From contig JALUUL010000086.1 of assembly GCA_027021385.1 (NCBI GenBank), positions 62,001 through 126,000 on the forward strand: a DNA stretch of 64,000 nucleotides, written 5' to 3'. The first letter of the stretch is position 1. Each line of letters begins with the position of its first letter. A program made the translations under genes and the position numbers. This document shows, piece by piece, positions 23,218 through 31,844 of the stretch. The notes below the pieces were generated by a model. The model was given only the letters and a program-made list of their open reading frames with translations. It ran no database searches and had not been told where the DNA came from. This DNA comes from Planctomycetota bacterium (lineage in GTDB: Bacteria; Planctomycetota; UBA1135; GCA-002748355).

Positions 23218-24417
23218 TTGGCCGCGTTCCATGTCCTCCTTCCGGCGGGCGCCGCCGCAAGGCCCGAAATCACAAGGATTCGCGCGGAAAACGTGGCCAT
23301 TCTGATCTTCGACCGGACCCTCTCCGGATCGGCCCTGAACCGATTGCGGTGTTTTGCGGAGTCCACGGGACGGCTGCGGGCCTTCCACAGAGAGGCCGGG
23401 ATCTGTGAACTCGCGGAGCCTGAGGTTCCGGATCCGGACTTCCTGGCCCGCATGCGGCTCTGGCCCGGGGTCCTCCGGGTGCTGTCCGAGGGGGATCCCT
23501 TCCCCCGTGGGACCTCGGCTCGGGCCTCCTTCGAGATCGAGATCCCCGGAGGAGGAGGCCTTCGTTTCGGCGCGGGAGCCTTCGTCTGGATTGCCGGACC
23601 CTGCGCGGTCGAGGATGCCGGCGTCCTGGAGCGGACGGCGCGCGCCTGCGCGTCCGCCGGAGCTTCGATGCTCCGGGGGGGGGCCTTCAAACCGAGGACT
23701 TCGCCCTATGCCTTCCAGGGGCTCGGAAGATCCGGACTGGATCTCCTGGCCGCCGCCGCGAAGGCCCACGGGCTCGCGCTGGTGACGGAGGTCCTGGATC
23801 CCCGGGACGTCGAACTCGTCGCCTCGAAGTCCTCGATGCTGCAGATCGGATCCCGGAGCATGCAGAACTTCCCCCTCCTTCGGGAGGTCGGGGCGAGCGG
23901 GAAGCCCGTTCTCCTGAAGCGAGGCGGCGCCGCTACGCTCGAGGAGTTCCTCGGCGCCGCCGAATACCTGCTCGAGGCGGGGGCCGATAGGGTCGCCCTC
24001 TGCGAGCGGGGTGTGCGGTCCTTCGAGCCCTCTCTCCGCAATCTCCTCGATCTGGCGGCGGTCCCCGCCCTCAAGGCCCGGAGTTCCCTTCCGGTCGTCG
24101 TGGATCCGAGTCACGGGACCGGGAATCGATCCTTCGTCCCCCCGATGGCGAAGGCGGCGGTCGCGGCCGGCGCCGACGCCGTCATGACCGAGGTGCATCC
24201 CGACCCCTCGACCGCGCGCTCGGACGGGAGCCAGGCCCTTCGATGCGAGGACCTTCCGCCCCTTTCCCGGGTTCTCCGCCGGCTGGCGGAGTTCGAGGGG
24301 AGGGAATGGCAGGAACCGTTCCGGGACGGTGGGAGAGAGGGGGCTCCCGCCGAGAGGCCCTTCTCCGCGGCCGCGCTTCCCGAAAGCTGGATCCTCCCCG
24401 AAGCCGAGCGACCCTGA
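23218..24417 (+). CDS. aroF: 3-deoxy-7-phosphoheptulonate (DAHP) synthase
   Basis: First step of the shikimate pathway. 399 residues from a TTG start, so the start is less certain. The N-terminal ~95 residues resemble the ferredoxin-like regulatory domain of the AroA/AroF (beta) subfamily. The barrel follows with AGPCAVED, LRGGAFKPRTSPYAFQGLG, LQIGSRSMQNF, PVLLKRG, DPSHGTGNR and MTEVHPDPSTARSDG. A ~70-residue Pro/Arg/Glu-rich C-terminal extension looks disordered. It is probably co-transcribed with tpiA, which follows after 7 bases. Confidence 0.92.
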   Translation: MAAFHVLLPAGAAARPEITRIRAENVAILIFDRTLSGSALNRLRCFAESTGRLRAFHREAGICELAEPEVPDPDFLARMRLWPGVLRVLSEGDPFPRGTSARASFEIEIPGGGGLRFGAGAFVWIAGPCAVEDAGVLERTARACASAGASMLRGGAFKPRTSPYAFQGLGRSGLDLLAAAAKAHGLALVTEVLDPRDVELVASKSSMLQIGSRSMQNFPLLREVGASGKPVLLKRGGAATLEEFLGAAEYLLEAGADRVALCERGVRSFEPSLRNLLDLAAVPALKARSSLPVVVDPSHGTGNRSFVPPMAKAAVAAGADAVMTEVHPDPSTARSDGSQALRCEDLPPLSRVLRRLAEFEGREWQEPFRDGGREGAPAERPFSAAALPESWILPEAERP

Positions 24418-24424
24418 GAGGTTC

Positions 24425-25195
24425 ATGATGGGCGGAACCCGCAAGCCCTATATTGCCGCGAACTGGAAGATGAACCTGGACCGGACCCGGGCCATGGACC
24501 TCGTGAAGACCTTGAAGGCGAGGATCGGAGACGGGGACGATCGGGAGGTCGCCGTCTTTCCCCCCGCCCTCTATCTCGCGGATGTCGCGGCCGTCGCCCA
24601 GGGTTCTCCTGTCGGTCTCGGCGCCCAGAATCTGCATTGGGAGGAGGAAGGAGCCTTCACCGGCGAGATCTCGGCGCCGATGCTCCGGGACATCAGCGTG
24701 GACCGGGTTCTGATCGGACATTCGGAGCGAAGGCGGATCTTCTTCGAAAAGAACGAATGGATGGGGAGGAAGGTCCGGGCCGCTCTCGACCACGATCTCC
24801 TTCCGATCCTTTGCGTCGGCGAGACCCTGGAGGAGCGTCGGGCCGGAGATCTTGAGGCCGTGATCCATGGCCAGCTCGAGGCGGGATTCGATTGGGTTCG
24901 GGAAGAGGAGGCCCCCCGGATCACGCTCGCCTACGAACCGGTCTGGGCGATCGGGACCGGAGAAACCGCGACCCCCTCGCAGGCCAACGAGGTCCATGCC
25001 TTGATCCGGGCCTGGTTGGCTGTGAAATTCCCGGGTGGGGAGGTCGCCGCCAGCTTGCGGATCCTCTACGGGGGGAGCGTGAAACCCGATAACGCCGGAG
25101 CTCTGATGGCACAACCCGAAATCGACGGGTTGCTCGTCGGCGGGGCGAGCCTCAAGGCCGAAACCTTCCTCCCGATCGTCGAATTCGACCGCTGA
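24425..25195 (+). CDS. tpiA: Triosephosphate isomerase
   Basis: 256 residues. Catalytic residues are visible: Lys in NWKMN (about residue 15), His in IGHSERR and Glu in AYEPVWAIGTG. The phosphate-gripping loop 6 (PVWAIGTGETAT) and the C-terminal YGGSVKPDN and LVGGASL motifs are intact. Interconverts dihydroxyacetone phosphate and glyceraldehyde 3-phosphate. Two adjacent ATGs (24425, 24428) could each start it. Confidence 0.97.
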   Translation: MMGGTRKPYIAANWKMNLDRTRAMDLVKTLKARIGDGDDREVAVFPPALYLADVAAVAQGSPVGLGAQNLHWEEEGAFTGEISAPMLRDISVDRVLIGHSERRRIFFEKNEWMGRKVRAALDHDLLPILCVGETLEERRAGDLEAVIHGQLEAGFDWVREEEAPRITLAYEPVWAIGTGETATPSQANEVHALIRAWLAVKFPGGEVAASLRILYGGSVKPDNAGALMAQPEIDGLLVGGASLKAETFLPIVEFDR

Positions 25196-25247
25196 GGCTG
25201 GCAAGGCCGGAACTCGGCGGTACCCTACGGCTCCTTTTTTCCAGATG

Positions 25248-25282
25248 GCGCCGGTCCCGGCCTGCAGGCCGGACCGCGGCGC
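25248..25282 (+). promoter_or_regulatory. Strong hairpin in the secG leader
   Basis: Bases 25253-25262 (GGTCCCGGCC) pair with 25267-25275 (GGCCGGACC) around a TGCA loop, with one bulged C. The outer arms GCGCC and GGCGC extend the stem. It lies about 15 bases before the secG ATG, where it could shield the ribosome site. No T-tract follows, so it is not an obvious terminator. Function unknown. Confidence 0.4.
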
Positions 25283-25297
25283 GGGCGAATACTTGCG

Positions 25298-25642
25298 ATG
25301 CTGATCCTCCTCATCAAGACCATCCTCTGGATCCTCTTCTTCCTGAGCGCCCTCCTCTTGATCGTCGTCATCCTGCTGCAGGAGCCGAAGGGCGGAGGAC
25401 TCGCGGAGGCCTTCGGAGGGATGGGAGCCCAGACCTTCGGGGTGAAATCCGGGGGGCCGAACAAGTTCACCTTCACGGTCTTCGGGGTCTTCATGGTCTC
25501 GGCCCTGTTCATCCACGTCCTCAGGCATTCCGGAACCGTTCCTGCGCCGAAGGACGGATCGAAGGTCCAGGCCCCGGAGAATCCAGGGGGAGGAACTCCT
25601 CCCGTTCCGGTTCCCGACAACCCCGGAGGCGGGAGGGAGTAG
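25298..25642 (+). CDS. secG: Preprotein translocase subunit SecG
   Basis: 114 residues with the SecG layout: helix 1 (LILLIKTILWILFFLSALLL), the cytosolic LLQEPKGGGLAEAFGG motif and helix 2 (FTFTVFGVFMVSALFIHVL), then a Pro/Gly-rich tail. Part of the SecYEG channel in the inner membrane. The conserved LQ.pKgGGL motif makes the call firm. Lies between tpiA and yicC as in many bacteria. Confidence 0.95.
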   Translation: MLILLIKTILWILFFLSALLLIVVILLQEPKGGGLAEAFGGMGAQTFGVKSGGPNKFTFTVFGVFMVSALFIHVLRHSGTVPAPKDGSKVQAPENPGGGTPPVPVPDNPGGGRE

Positions 25643-25649
25643 GATCCCG

Positions 25650-26543
25650 ATGCGCCCCGCGGAGAGCATGACCGGCTTCGCCGCGGTCGAGGCGGTCATC
25701 GACGGGCAGACGACGCGATTCGAGATCCGCTCGGTCAACCATCGGGGCCTCGTCTGGAAGGGGCGCCTCCCGCAGGAATCCGAACTCGAGTCCCTGGTCG
25801 ACGAGGCTCTACGCCGTAAATTCCGCCGGGGAAGCTTCCAGATCTTCCTCCATCGGGGGGAGGGGGAGTCCTCGGGATCCCTCCGGCTGGCGGCGGAGGC
25901 TCTCGAAGCCTGGGTCGTGCGCTGCCGGTCAGAGGCCGCGCGCCTCCGCCTCGACGAACCCAGGGATCTGCTTCCGTTCCTCGGCCTCCCGGGGGTCCTC
26001 GTCGAGGGGGGGGCGCCGCTCTCCCCGGAGGCCCGCAAGGAGATCGAGGCCCTGGTCGAGCGGGGCTTGGAGGCCCTGCTCCGGGTCCGGCGGCGGGAGG
26101 GCGAGGGCCTTCTCGCGGAACTCCGGGGACTGTGCGGAAAGGCGCAGGCCTGGCTTGCGGCTTACGAGGAGGCCCTGCCGGAGGCCCTGGCCGCTGCCCG
26201 TGAACGCCTGAAGCGTCGGGTCGAGACGGTTCTGCGCGACTGCGGTTGGTCGGGCGGAGGGGAGGATCTGCCTCCGATGACGGCCCGGGAGCTGGCCCTC
26301 CTGGCCGAGCGCTTCGAGGTCGCGGAGGAGATCGCCCGGCTTCGCCTCCATCTCGAGGAGGTAGGCCGTCGTCTCGAGGAGGGCGGGGCCCTGGGCAGAC
26401 CCCTGGAGTTTCTCGCTCAGGAGATGCTTCGGGAGGCGAATACGCTCGGGTCGAAGACCCAGGACGCGAAGCTGGCACATGTCGTGGTCGAACTCAGGAC
26501 ATGCCTGGAGCGGATCCGGGAGCAGGCGCAGAATCTGGCATGA
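25650..26543 (+). CDS. yicC: YicC-family endoribonuclease
   Basis: 297 residues beginning with the family signature (ESMTGFAAVEA, VNHRGL) and ending LGSKTQDAKLAHVVVELRTCLERIREQAQN. YicC proteins have been described as stress-linked RNases. The stop overlaps the gmk start as ATGA, the usual yicC-gmk pairing. The Glu/Arg-rich coiled-coil middle is normal for the family. Confidence 0.93.
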   Translation: MRPAESMTGFAAVEAVIDGQTTRFEIRSVNHRGLVWKGRLPQESELESLVDEALRRKFRRGSFQIFLHRGEGESSGSLRLAAEALEAWVVRCRSEAARLRLDEPRDLLPFLGLPGVLVEGGAPLSPEARKEIEALVERGLEALLRVRRREGEGLLAELRGLCGKAQAWLAAYEEALPEALAAARERLKRRVETVLRDCGWSGGGEDLPPMTARELALLAERFEVAEEIARLRLHLEEVGRRLEEGGALGRPLEFLAQEMLREANTLGSKTQDAKLAHVVVELRTCLERIREQAQNLA

Positions 26544-27118
26544 ACGGGAATTCTGCGGACGGCGGGGGATTGGTCGTGGTCTCCGGGCCTTCCGGCTCTG
26601 GGAAGACGACGATATGCAAGGCCCTCATCGAGATTCCCGGAGTCGTGCTTTCGGTTTCGGCGACGACCCGACCGAGGCGTCAGGGCGAAGTGGACGGACG
26701 GGACTACCATTTCTTGAGCCCCGGGGACTTCGAGAAAAAGGTGGAGAACGGCGAGTTCCTCGAGCATGCCGAATACAACGGAAACCGCTACGGGACCTTG
26801 AAGGCCGATGTCGAACGGAAACTAGCGAAAGGGCTCACGGTGATCCTGGAGATCGAAGTCCAGGGAACAAGACAGCTCAGGGATTCGGGAATCCAGGGGA
26901 GATATGTCTTCGTCATGCCTCCGTCCCTGGAGGAACTTGAAAAGCGGTTGTGGGCCAGGGGAACGGATTCGGAGGAAGCGATCCTGAAACGGCTTTCGAT
27001 CGCCCGATCCGAGATGGATATGGCCCACCTTTATGACCATGTGGTCGTCAACAGGGATCTCGGGGAAGCCGTCACGGAGATCCGGCGCTGGCTGGGACTG
27101 GAAGGAAGAGGACGATGA
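26540..27118 (+). CDS. gmk: Guanylate kinase
   Basis: 192 residues starting at the ATGA overlap with yicC. P-loop GPSGSGKT, GMP-binding region (SVSATTRPRRQGEVDGRDYHF, FLEHAEYNGNRYGT) and the lid DSEEAILKRLSIAR are present. Converts GMP to GDP. Overlaps coaC by 4 bases. A gene for RNA polymerase omega (rpoZ), often next to gmk, is not between it and coaC. Confidence 0.96.
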   Translation: MNGNSADGGGLVVVSGPSGSGKTTICKALIEIPGVVLSVSATTRPRRQGEVDGRDYHFLSPGDFEKKVENGEFLEHAEYNGNRYGTLKADVERKLAKGLTVILEIEVQGTRQLRDSGIQGRYVFVMPPSLEELEKRLWARGTDSEEAILKRLSIARSEMDMAHLYDHVVVNRDLGEAVTEIRRWLGLEGRGR

Positions 27119-27708
27119 CCATGTCCGGTGGAGGGATGTCCGGGGGAAGAGGGGAGGTCCTGCTCGGGGTCGGCGGGGGGGCCGCCTGTTTCAAATCCGT
27201 GGCTCTGGCCAGCGCCCTCGCAGCGGAAGGGTTCGCGGTCCGGACCTGTCTGACCGCGGCGGCCGAGGCCTTCGTGCGGCCCCTGTCGTTCCAGGCCGTG
27301 ACCGGAGGGCCGGTCGTGACCTCAAGTCTCGCCGTGGAGCCGGACGGCGGGGCCTCGCACATCGCAGCTGGGGGATGTGTGCTCATGGTCGTCGCCCCCG
27401 CGACCGCGGACCTCCTCGCGAAGCTCGCTCTGGGCTTTGCGGGTGACGCGGTCACCCTCGCGGCCCTCTGCCAGCGGGGGCCCAGGATCCTGTGCCCGGC
27501 CATGAACGACCGGATGTGGGAATCCCCGCCCGTCCGCCGCAACCTCGAGCGGCTTCGGGAGGACGGGTGGGAAATCCTGGGCCCTGTCGAGGGTCGACTC
27601 GCCGAGGGCTATTCCGCCCGGGGGAGAATGGTCGAGGTCGAAACGATCCTCGAAAGGGTCCTCGAACTCCTTCCGGAAACGGATTCCCGGGATCGCCCCC
27701 GATCCTAA
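27115..27708 (+). CDS. coaC: Phosphopantothenoylcysteine decarboxylase (CoaC-only flavoprotein)
   Basis: 197 residues of the HFCD flavoprotein family. The active-site motif PAMNDRMW is intact and the catalytic His is probably that in ASHIAAG. Most bacteria fuse this domain to the CoaB ligase as one protein of about 400 residues; here it ends after the decarboxylase, so CoaB must be encoded elsewhere or be absent. Acts in coenzyme A synthesis. Follows gmk with ATGA overlap. Confidence 0.85.
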   Translation: MTMSGGGMSGGRGEVLLGVGGGAACFKSVALASALAAEGFAVRTCLTAAAEAFVRPLSFQAVTGGPVVTSSLAVEPDGGASHIAAGGCVLMVVAPATADLLAKLALGFAGDAVTLAALCQRGPRILCPAMNDRMWESPPVRRNLERLREDGWEILGPVEGRLAEGYSARGRMVEVETILERVLELLPETDSRDRPRS

Positions 27709-27891
27709 GGTTCCCGACCGACTCCGAACGGGTGTTTCTACGGGATCCGATTCCCCTTCTCGGACCGTTCCGTTCTTCCTGTTTTCCGCGGGTCGGAAAG
27801 TACCCGACGTTTCGCGGAAATCGGATGGTGAAATTCCACCTGAATATGCAGAAACGAGCGAAGAAAGTTCGTGAATGGTCGAGAAAGGAGC

Positions 27892-27920
27892 TTGAAAACT
27901 CCCTTACCCCGAAACATATT
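27892..27920 (+). promoter_or_regulatory. Strong sigma-70-type promoter for the H1-like gene
   Basis: TTGAAA, a 17-base spacer and CATATT, about 75 bases before the start codon in a visibly AT-richer intergenic region. Transcription would start near 27927, giving a leader of about 70 bases. A strong promoter suits an abundant DNA-binding protein. Confidence 0.6.
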
Positions 27921-27944
27921 CTCCAGGGAAGAAGTTTTCATGAC

Positions 27945-27965
27945 GGGGGTGGAAGTCTTACCCCC
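27945..27965 (+). promoter_or_regulatory. Hairpin in the leader of the H1-like gene
   Basis: GGGGGT and ACCCCC form a 6-bp stem with a 9-base loop, midway between the predicted transcription start and the AGGAG ribosome site at 27981. No T-tract. It may stabilise or regulate the mRNA. Confidence 0.35.
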
Positions 27966-27994
27966 AACACCTTCACTACCAGGAGTCTTCCAAG

Positions 27995-28348
27995 ATGGCA
28001 GCTACGAAGAAAGGCGCCAAGAAGACGGCGAAAAAGCCGGTCAAGGCCCGAAAGACCAGAGCCCGCCGCTCGATGGACGAGAGGATCGAGGAGCTGCGGA
28101 AAAAGATCCAGGAACTCGAGGCCCGGAAAAACCTGAAGGAGATCGCGACGGATCCGGTGTTCAAGCATTTCCGCGCGGCGCGGCGGGCCCTGGAGAAGGC
28201 GGTCGAAGGCCTCGACGCCCGTTCGTCCAAGTTCGATTCGGGATTCGTCAAGGCTTCCCGCCAGTACCTCCAGATCCTGAACAGCCAGCTCGATGGTTTC
28301 GCCGGAAGGCGCCGCCGGGGCCGGAAACCCAAGATGGATTTGAGCTGA
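27995..28348 (+). CDS. Histone-H1-like basic protein
   Basis: 117 residues. The N-terminus is a Lys/Ala-rich tail (AATKKGAKKTAKKPVKARKTRARR) like the basic tails of bacterial H1-like proteins. It is followed by a helical middle (RIEELRKKIQELEARK and onward) and a basic end (GRRRRGRKPKM). No Cys, signal peptide or enzyme motif. AGGAG lies 9 bases before the ATG. Likely binds DNA or RNA as a nucleoid protein, but this rests on composition. Own strong promoter, with a bidirectional hairpin downstream. Confidence 0.75.
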   Translation: MAATKKGAKKTAKKPVKARKTRARRSMDERIEELRKKIQELEARKNLKEIATDPVFKHFRAARRALEKAVEGLDARSSKFDSGFVKASRQYLQILNSQLDGFAGRRRRGRKPKMDLS

Positions 28349-28403
28349 GCCCGGCGGAATCCATGGACGGGCCGGACCGCTTCCGGTCGGGTTCGTGAAG
28401 GAG

Positions 28404-28434
28404 CCGGCTCTTCTCCGGTCCGGGGGAGAGCCGG
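28404..28434. terminator. Bidirectional hairpin between convergent genes
   Basis: CCGGCTCT and AGAGCCGG form an 8-bp stem with a ~15-base loop, between the H1-like gene and the convergent aldo-keto reductase. TTTC follows on the plus strand. The position fits a shared terminator. Confidence 0.5.
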
Positions 28435-28449
28435 TTTCGCATCCGGAAC

Positions 28450-29418
28450 TCAGGACCGGGCGGGAGGCAGGGAGACGCAGAGCTCGTCCACCGCACGGAG
28501 CAAATCCTTGGGGATCTCGAGATCCGAGGCCCTGCAGTTGTCCCGGCACTGGCCGGACGTCGTGGCTCCGACGATCGTGCTTGCGACCCCGTCCTCCCTG
28601 AGGCACCAAGCCAGGGCGAAGGCCGAGGGGGGAACTCCGAGTTCGTCCGCGAAAGCCTTGATCTTCGAGGCGGCGGCGAGATGTTCGGGGCTCATGTAGC
28701 GCCCGATGAAACGGTTCCTCTCGGGGTCCGCCGCCCTCGAGCGGTCTGGGATCTCTTTTCCGTCTCCATATTTTCCGGTTAGGACCCCTTGGGCCAGAGG
28801 GGAGAACACCACCTGTCCGACGCCCAGTTCCCGGCAGGCGGGCAGGACCTCGTCCTCGATGCTCCGTTCGAAGATGTTGTAGGGAGGCTGGTTTGAGATC
28901 GGGGGAACCCAACCTCGGGCCCGGCAGAGATCATGGGCCTCCTGGATCCTCCGGGCCGACCAGCACGACATACCCCAGTAGAGGATCCATCCCCGCCGGC
29001 AAAGGTCGTCCATCGCCCGGCAGGTTTCCTCCAGGGGCGTTGCGGGGTCGAATCTGTGGCACTGGTAGAGATCCAGGTATTCCGTCCCGAGGCGGCGCAG
29101 GGAAGCCTCACAGGATTCGAAGATGTGCTTTCGGGAAAGCCCCCGATCGTTCGGACCCTCTCCGGTCGGGAAGAAGCATTTGCTGGCCAGGACATAGTCC
29201 TTTCTCGGAACCCCTTCGAGACCGAAGGCCAGCGCGGTCTCCCCCGCTCCTCCGGAATAAACGTCCGCGGTATCGAAGAAGTTGACGCCCTCTTCCAGGG
29301 CGGTCCTGCAGACCTCGCGCGTCAGCTCCCGGTCCACGGATCCCCCGAAGGTCAGCCAGGACCCCAGTCCTACCACGCTGACTTTCAATCCGCTTTCCCC
29401 GAGGCTGCGGTATTCCAT
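28450..29418 (-). CDS. Aldo/keto reductase (Kv-beta-like)
   Basis: 322 residues of the NADPH-dependent AKR superfamily. The catalytic tetrad is visible: Asp and Tyr in DTADVY, Lys in ASKCFF and His in YQCHRFD. The pattern 'MEYRSLGESGLKVSVVGLG' at the start and 'GQVVFSPLAQGVLTGKY' later are typical of the AKR6/YghZ group. Reduces aldehydes or ketones; the substrate cannot be read. Single gene between a terminator-like hairpin and the divergent nnrE. Confidence 0.9.
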   Translation of the reverse strand: MEYRSLGESGLKVSVVGLGSWLTFGGSVDRELTREVCRTALEEGVNFFDTADVYSGGAGETALAFGLEGVPRKDYVLASKCFFPTGEGPNDRGLSRKHIFESCEASLRRLGTEYLDLYQCHRFDPATPLEETCRAMDDLCRRGWILYWGMSCWSARRIQEAHDLCRARGWVPPISNQPPYNIFERSIEDEVLPACRELGVGQVVFSPLAQGVLTGKYGDGKEIPDRSRAADPERNRFIGRYMSPEHLAAASKIKAFADELGVPPSAFALAWCLREDGVASTIVGATTSGQCRDNCRASDLEIPKDLLRAVDELCVSLPPARS

Positions 29419-29583
29419 TCCTTCTCCTTTATCTCCCAGATTTCCAGGACATCATGGCTCAGGAAAAGCCCAGGGAGAAGGCCGGCCTCCATGAAGGGGA
29501 CGGTTTCAAGGAAAAGCGCCCGCCGAAACCCGGATGGACCCGGGAAGATCGAGGTTATGATGCCGCGGGGAAGTAAGGGAAGG

Positions 29584-30321
29584 ATGAAGGACCGTCATCG
29601 AGCCCGTACGAATCTCACGGCTCTCGATCTCGAGGGGATCGAGGCCGAACGATTTCTCTCCCAGAGCGTGGCCGAGGCGCGGCGTCTGGATCGGGAGGCG
29701 GTCGAGATCTTGGGGATGCCTTCCCTGCTTCTGATGGAGAACGCCGCCCGGTCGGCGGCGATACAGGCCCGTCCCCTTCTCGGGAACGGGAAGGCTCTGG
29801 TCCTGGCGGGCCCCGGCAACAACGGGGGCGACGGGATGGCTCTCGCGCGGTTCCTCTCGCCCCGGGCGAGGGTCGTGCTCTTCTCGGATCCCGATCCTAA
29901 GCGTTGTCCGGACGCGGCCCTCCAACGGCGCATTCTCGAGGCTTCCGGGCTCGAGATCCATCGAGCTGCGGGTCCCGCCGATCTCTGCCGTCTCGCTGGG
30001 GAGGTCGAACTCCTCGTCGACGCGCTCCTGGGGACCGGCCTCGCCCGGGCCCCCGAGGGTCGGATGGCGGAATGGATCTCCTGGATGAACGAGACCCCCC
30101 TGCCGGTCCTGAGCCTGGATGTCCCTTCCGGTCTGGACGCGGACGGGGGTGGGGCCTTCGATCCCTGCGTCCATGCCTCCCTGACCGTGACCTTCGCCCG
30201 CCCGAAGCGCGGGCTGATGGAAGGGGACGGTCCCCGAGTTTCCGGCCGGGTCATCGTCGGGACTCTCGGACTTCCCGAGGACTGGGTCCTGGACTGGATG
30301 CGCCCGGAGGACGAGACCTGA
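29584..30321 (+). CDS. nnrE: NAD(P)H-hydrate epimerase
   Basis: 245 residues of the YjeF N-terminal (NnrE) family, which epimerises damaged NAD(P)HX. GPGNNGGDGMALAR is the signature; DALLGTGL, LDVPSGLDADGG and VTFARPKRGLMEG are also family motifs. The dehydratase (NnrD) domain, often fused, is absent. Two ATGs lie upstream (29557 and 29560); I prefer 29584 because GGGAAGG precedes it, although spacing is short. Confidence 0.9.
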   Translation: MKDRHRARTNLTALDLEGIEAERFLSQSVAEARRLDREAVEILGMPSLLLMENAARSAAIQARPLLGNGKALVLAGPGNNGGDGMALARFLSPRARVVLFSDPDPKRCPDAALQRRILEASGLEIHRAAGPADLCRLAGEVELLVDALLGTGLARAPEGRMAEWISWMNETPLPVLSLDVPSGLDADGGGAFDPCVHASLTVTFARPKRGLMEGDGPRVSGRVIVGTLGLPEDWVLDWMRPEDET

Positions 30322-30331
30322 GGCTCCGGGC

Positions 30332-31273
30332 TCAGTCCCCGGATTCTTCGAGGAAGCGTTCCGCCTCGATCGCTGCCATGCACCCGCTTCCGGCCGCCGT
30401 GACGGCCTGGCGGTAGAACGGATCCTGGACGTCGCCGCAGGCGAAGACCCCGGGGATCGAAGTCTCGGTCCGGTCGGGTTTGGTCTTCAGATATCCCTTG
30501 GCGTCCCGTTCCAGGGAATCGGGGAAGATCGAAGTGTTCGGTGTGTGCCCGATCGCCAGGAAGAGTCCGTCCGTCGGCTGCTCGAAGATCTCGCCTGTGT
30601 CGTTGCGACGGAGCTTGAGACCGCGCACCCTGCCTTCCTCGACTCCGAGGACTTCGAGGACCTCCGTCCGCCACTGCACCTCGATCTTGGGGTTCTCGAG
30701 AACGCGGGCCTGCATGATCTTGCTCGCGCGGAACTCGTCTCTGCGGACGAGCATGTGGACCTTCGCTGCGTGGTGCGTCAGGTAGGAGGCTTCCTCGCAG
30801 GCGGAGTCGCCCCCGCCGACAACGCAGACGTCCTTGTCCTTGAAGAAGAAACCGTCGCAGGTCGCGCAGGCCGAGACTCCCCGGCCCCGCAGGGCCGTCT
30901 CGCTCTCGAGCCCGAGGTAGTTGGCGGAGGCCCCGGTCGCGATGATCAGGGTCTTCGTGGTGAAGGTGTTCCCGAAGTCCGTGCGGACGACGAAGGGGCG
31001 CCGGTCGAGTTGGACGGATTCGGCGGTCTCGGGAAGGATCTCGGTGCCGAACCGGGAGGCTTGACGCTCCAGGAGTTCCATCATCTCCGGGCCCTGGATT
31101 CCGTCGGGGAAGCCCGGATAGTTCTCGACCTCGGTCGTGATCGTCAGCTGCCCTCCGGGTTGTCCGCCCTTCAGGAGGACGGGGGACAGGGAGGCACGGG
31201 CCGTGTAGATGGCCGCCGTGCAGCCCGCGGGACCGGAACCGAGAATCAGGGTGTTCAGGATCTTCGTCGACAT
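30332..31273 (-). CDS. trxB: Thioredoxin reductase
   Basis: 313-residue FAD/NADPH enzyme of the bacterial low-Mr type. [16 protein letters not shown] binds FAD, CATC is the redox-active pair and [10 protein letters not shown] the NADPH site; the C-terminal [22 protein letters not shown] binds FAD. Reduces thioredoxin or, here, possibly the small glutaredoxin encoded just upstream on the same strand. Cytoplasmic. High confidence in family and function. Confidence 0.95.
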   Translation of the reverse strand: MSTKILNTLILGSGPAGCTAAIYTARASLSPVLLKGGQPGGQLTITTEVENYPGFPDGIQGPEMMELLERQASRFGTEILPETAESVQLDRRPFVVRTDFGNTFTTKTLIIATGASANYLGLESETALRGRGVSACATCDGFFFKDKDVCVVGGGDSACEEASYLTHHAAKVHMLVRRDEFRASKIMQARVLENPKIEVQWRTEVLEVLGVEEGRVRGLKLRRNDTGEIFEQPTDGLFLAIGHTPNTSIFPDSLERDAKGYLKTKPDRTETSIPGVFACGDVQDPFYRQAVTAAGSGCMAAIEAERFLEESGD

Positions 31274-31328
31274 CTGTGACTCTTCCTGCCTTCGTCTTTC
31301 CGGGGGCCCGGCCGGCGGATCGGAACGT

Positions 31329-31616
31329 TCAGGACTCCGTGGTCCCGTTCCCGCCGAAAACCTTTTCCTCGAGCTTCCCCTCGCCGTGCAAGGTCTCCAA
31401 CTCGCTCAGGCCGCCGATCGCCTCGTCTCCGATCAGGATCAGCGGAACCGTCGTGTGGCCCGGGAGGATGGAAGAGGTGAAGGCCCGGCGGTCGGGATGC
31501 ACGGAGAGGTCCTTCTCCTCGTATTCGATCTTGAGGAGGTCGAGCATCTCTTTCGCCTTCGCGCAATACGGGCAGCCGAAGATCGTGTAGATCGTGACCT
31601 TGGTGTTCTGGCTCAT
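31329..31616 (-). CDS. Glutaredoxin
   Basis: 95 residues from the ATG complementary to 31614-31616. The dithiol active site CPYC is near residue 16, with the cis-Pro loop [11 protein letters not shown] and the GG motif. Placed 55 bases upstream of trxB on the same strand, so the two probably form a thiol-redox operon. With no glutathione genes in view, reduction by TrxB (as for NrdH-type redoxins) is possible. Cytoplasmic. Confidence 0.88.
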   Translation of the reverse strand: MSQNTKVTIYTIFGCPYCAKAKEMLDLLKIEYEEKDLSVHPDRRAFTSSILPGHTTVPLILIGDEAIGGLSELETLHGEGKLEEKVFGGNGTTES

Positions 31617-31844
31617 CAGTTTCGGTTCCCGGAGGGGAAAGGGATCCGGATCCGCCCGCTCGCATCGGACCGGGATCCCTATGGTTGCTGGAAGTGTCGG
31701 CCGGGGGCGCGCGCCCCGCAAGGACGGAGACCCGGCCCGGAACAGGGCAGTGTCGGACGGGAGGGTCCCCGCCTCAAGCTCCGGAGTCGAAGTTCCGAAA
31801 CCTACGGAGGTTTCGATGCCCCCTACCCCTTCCGGAATCGCGAG

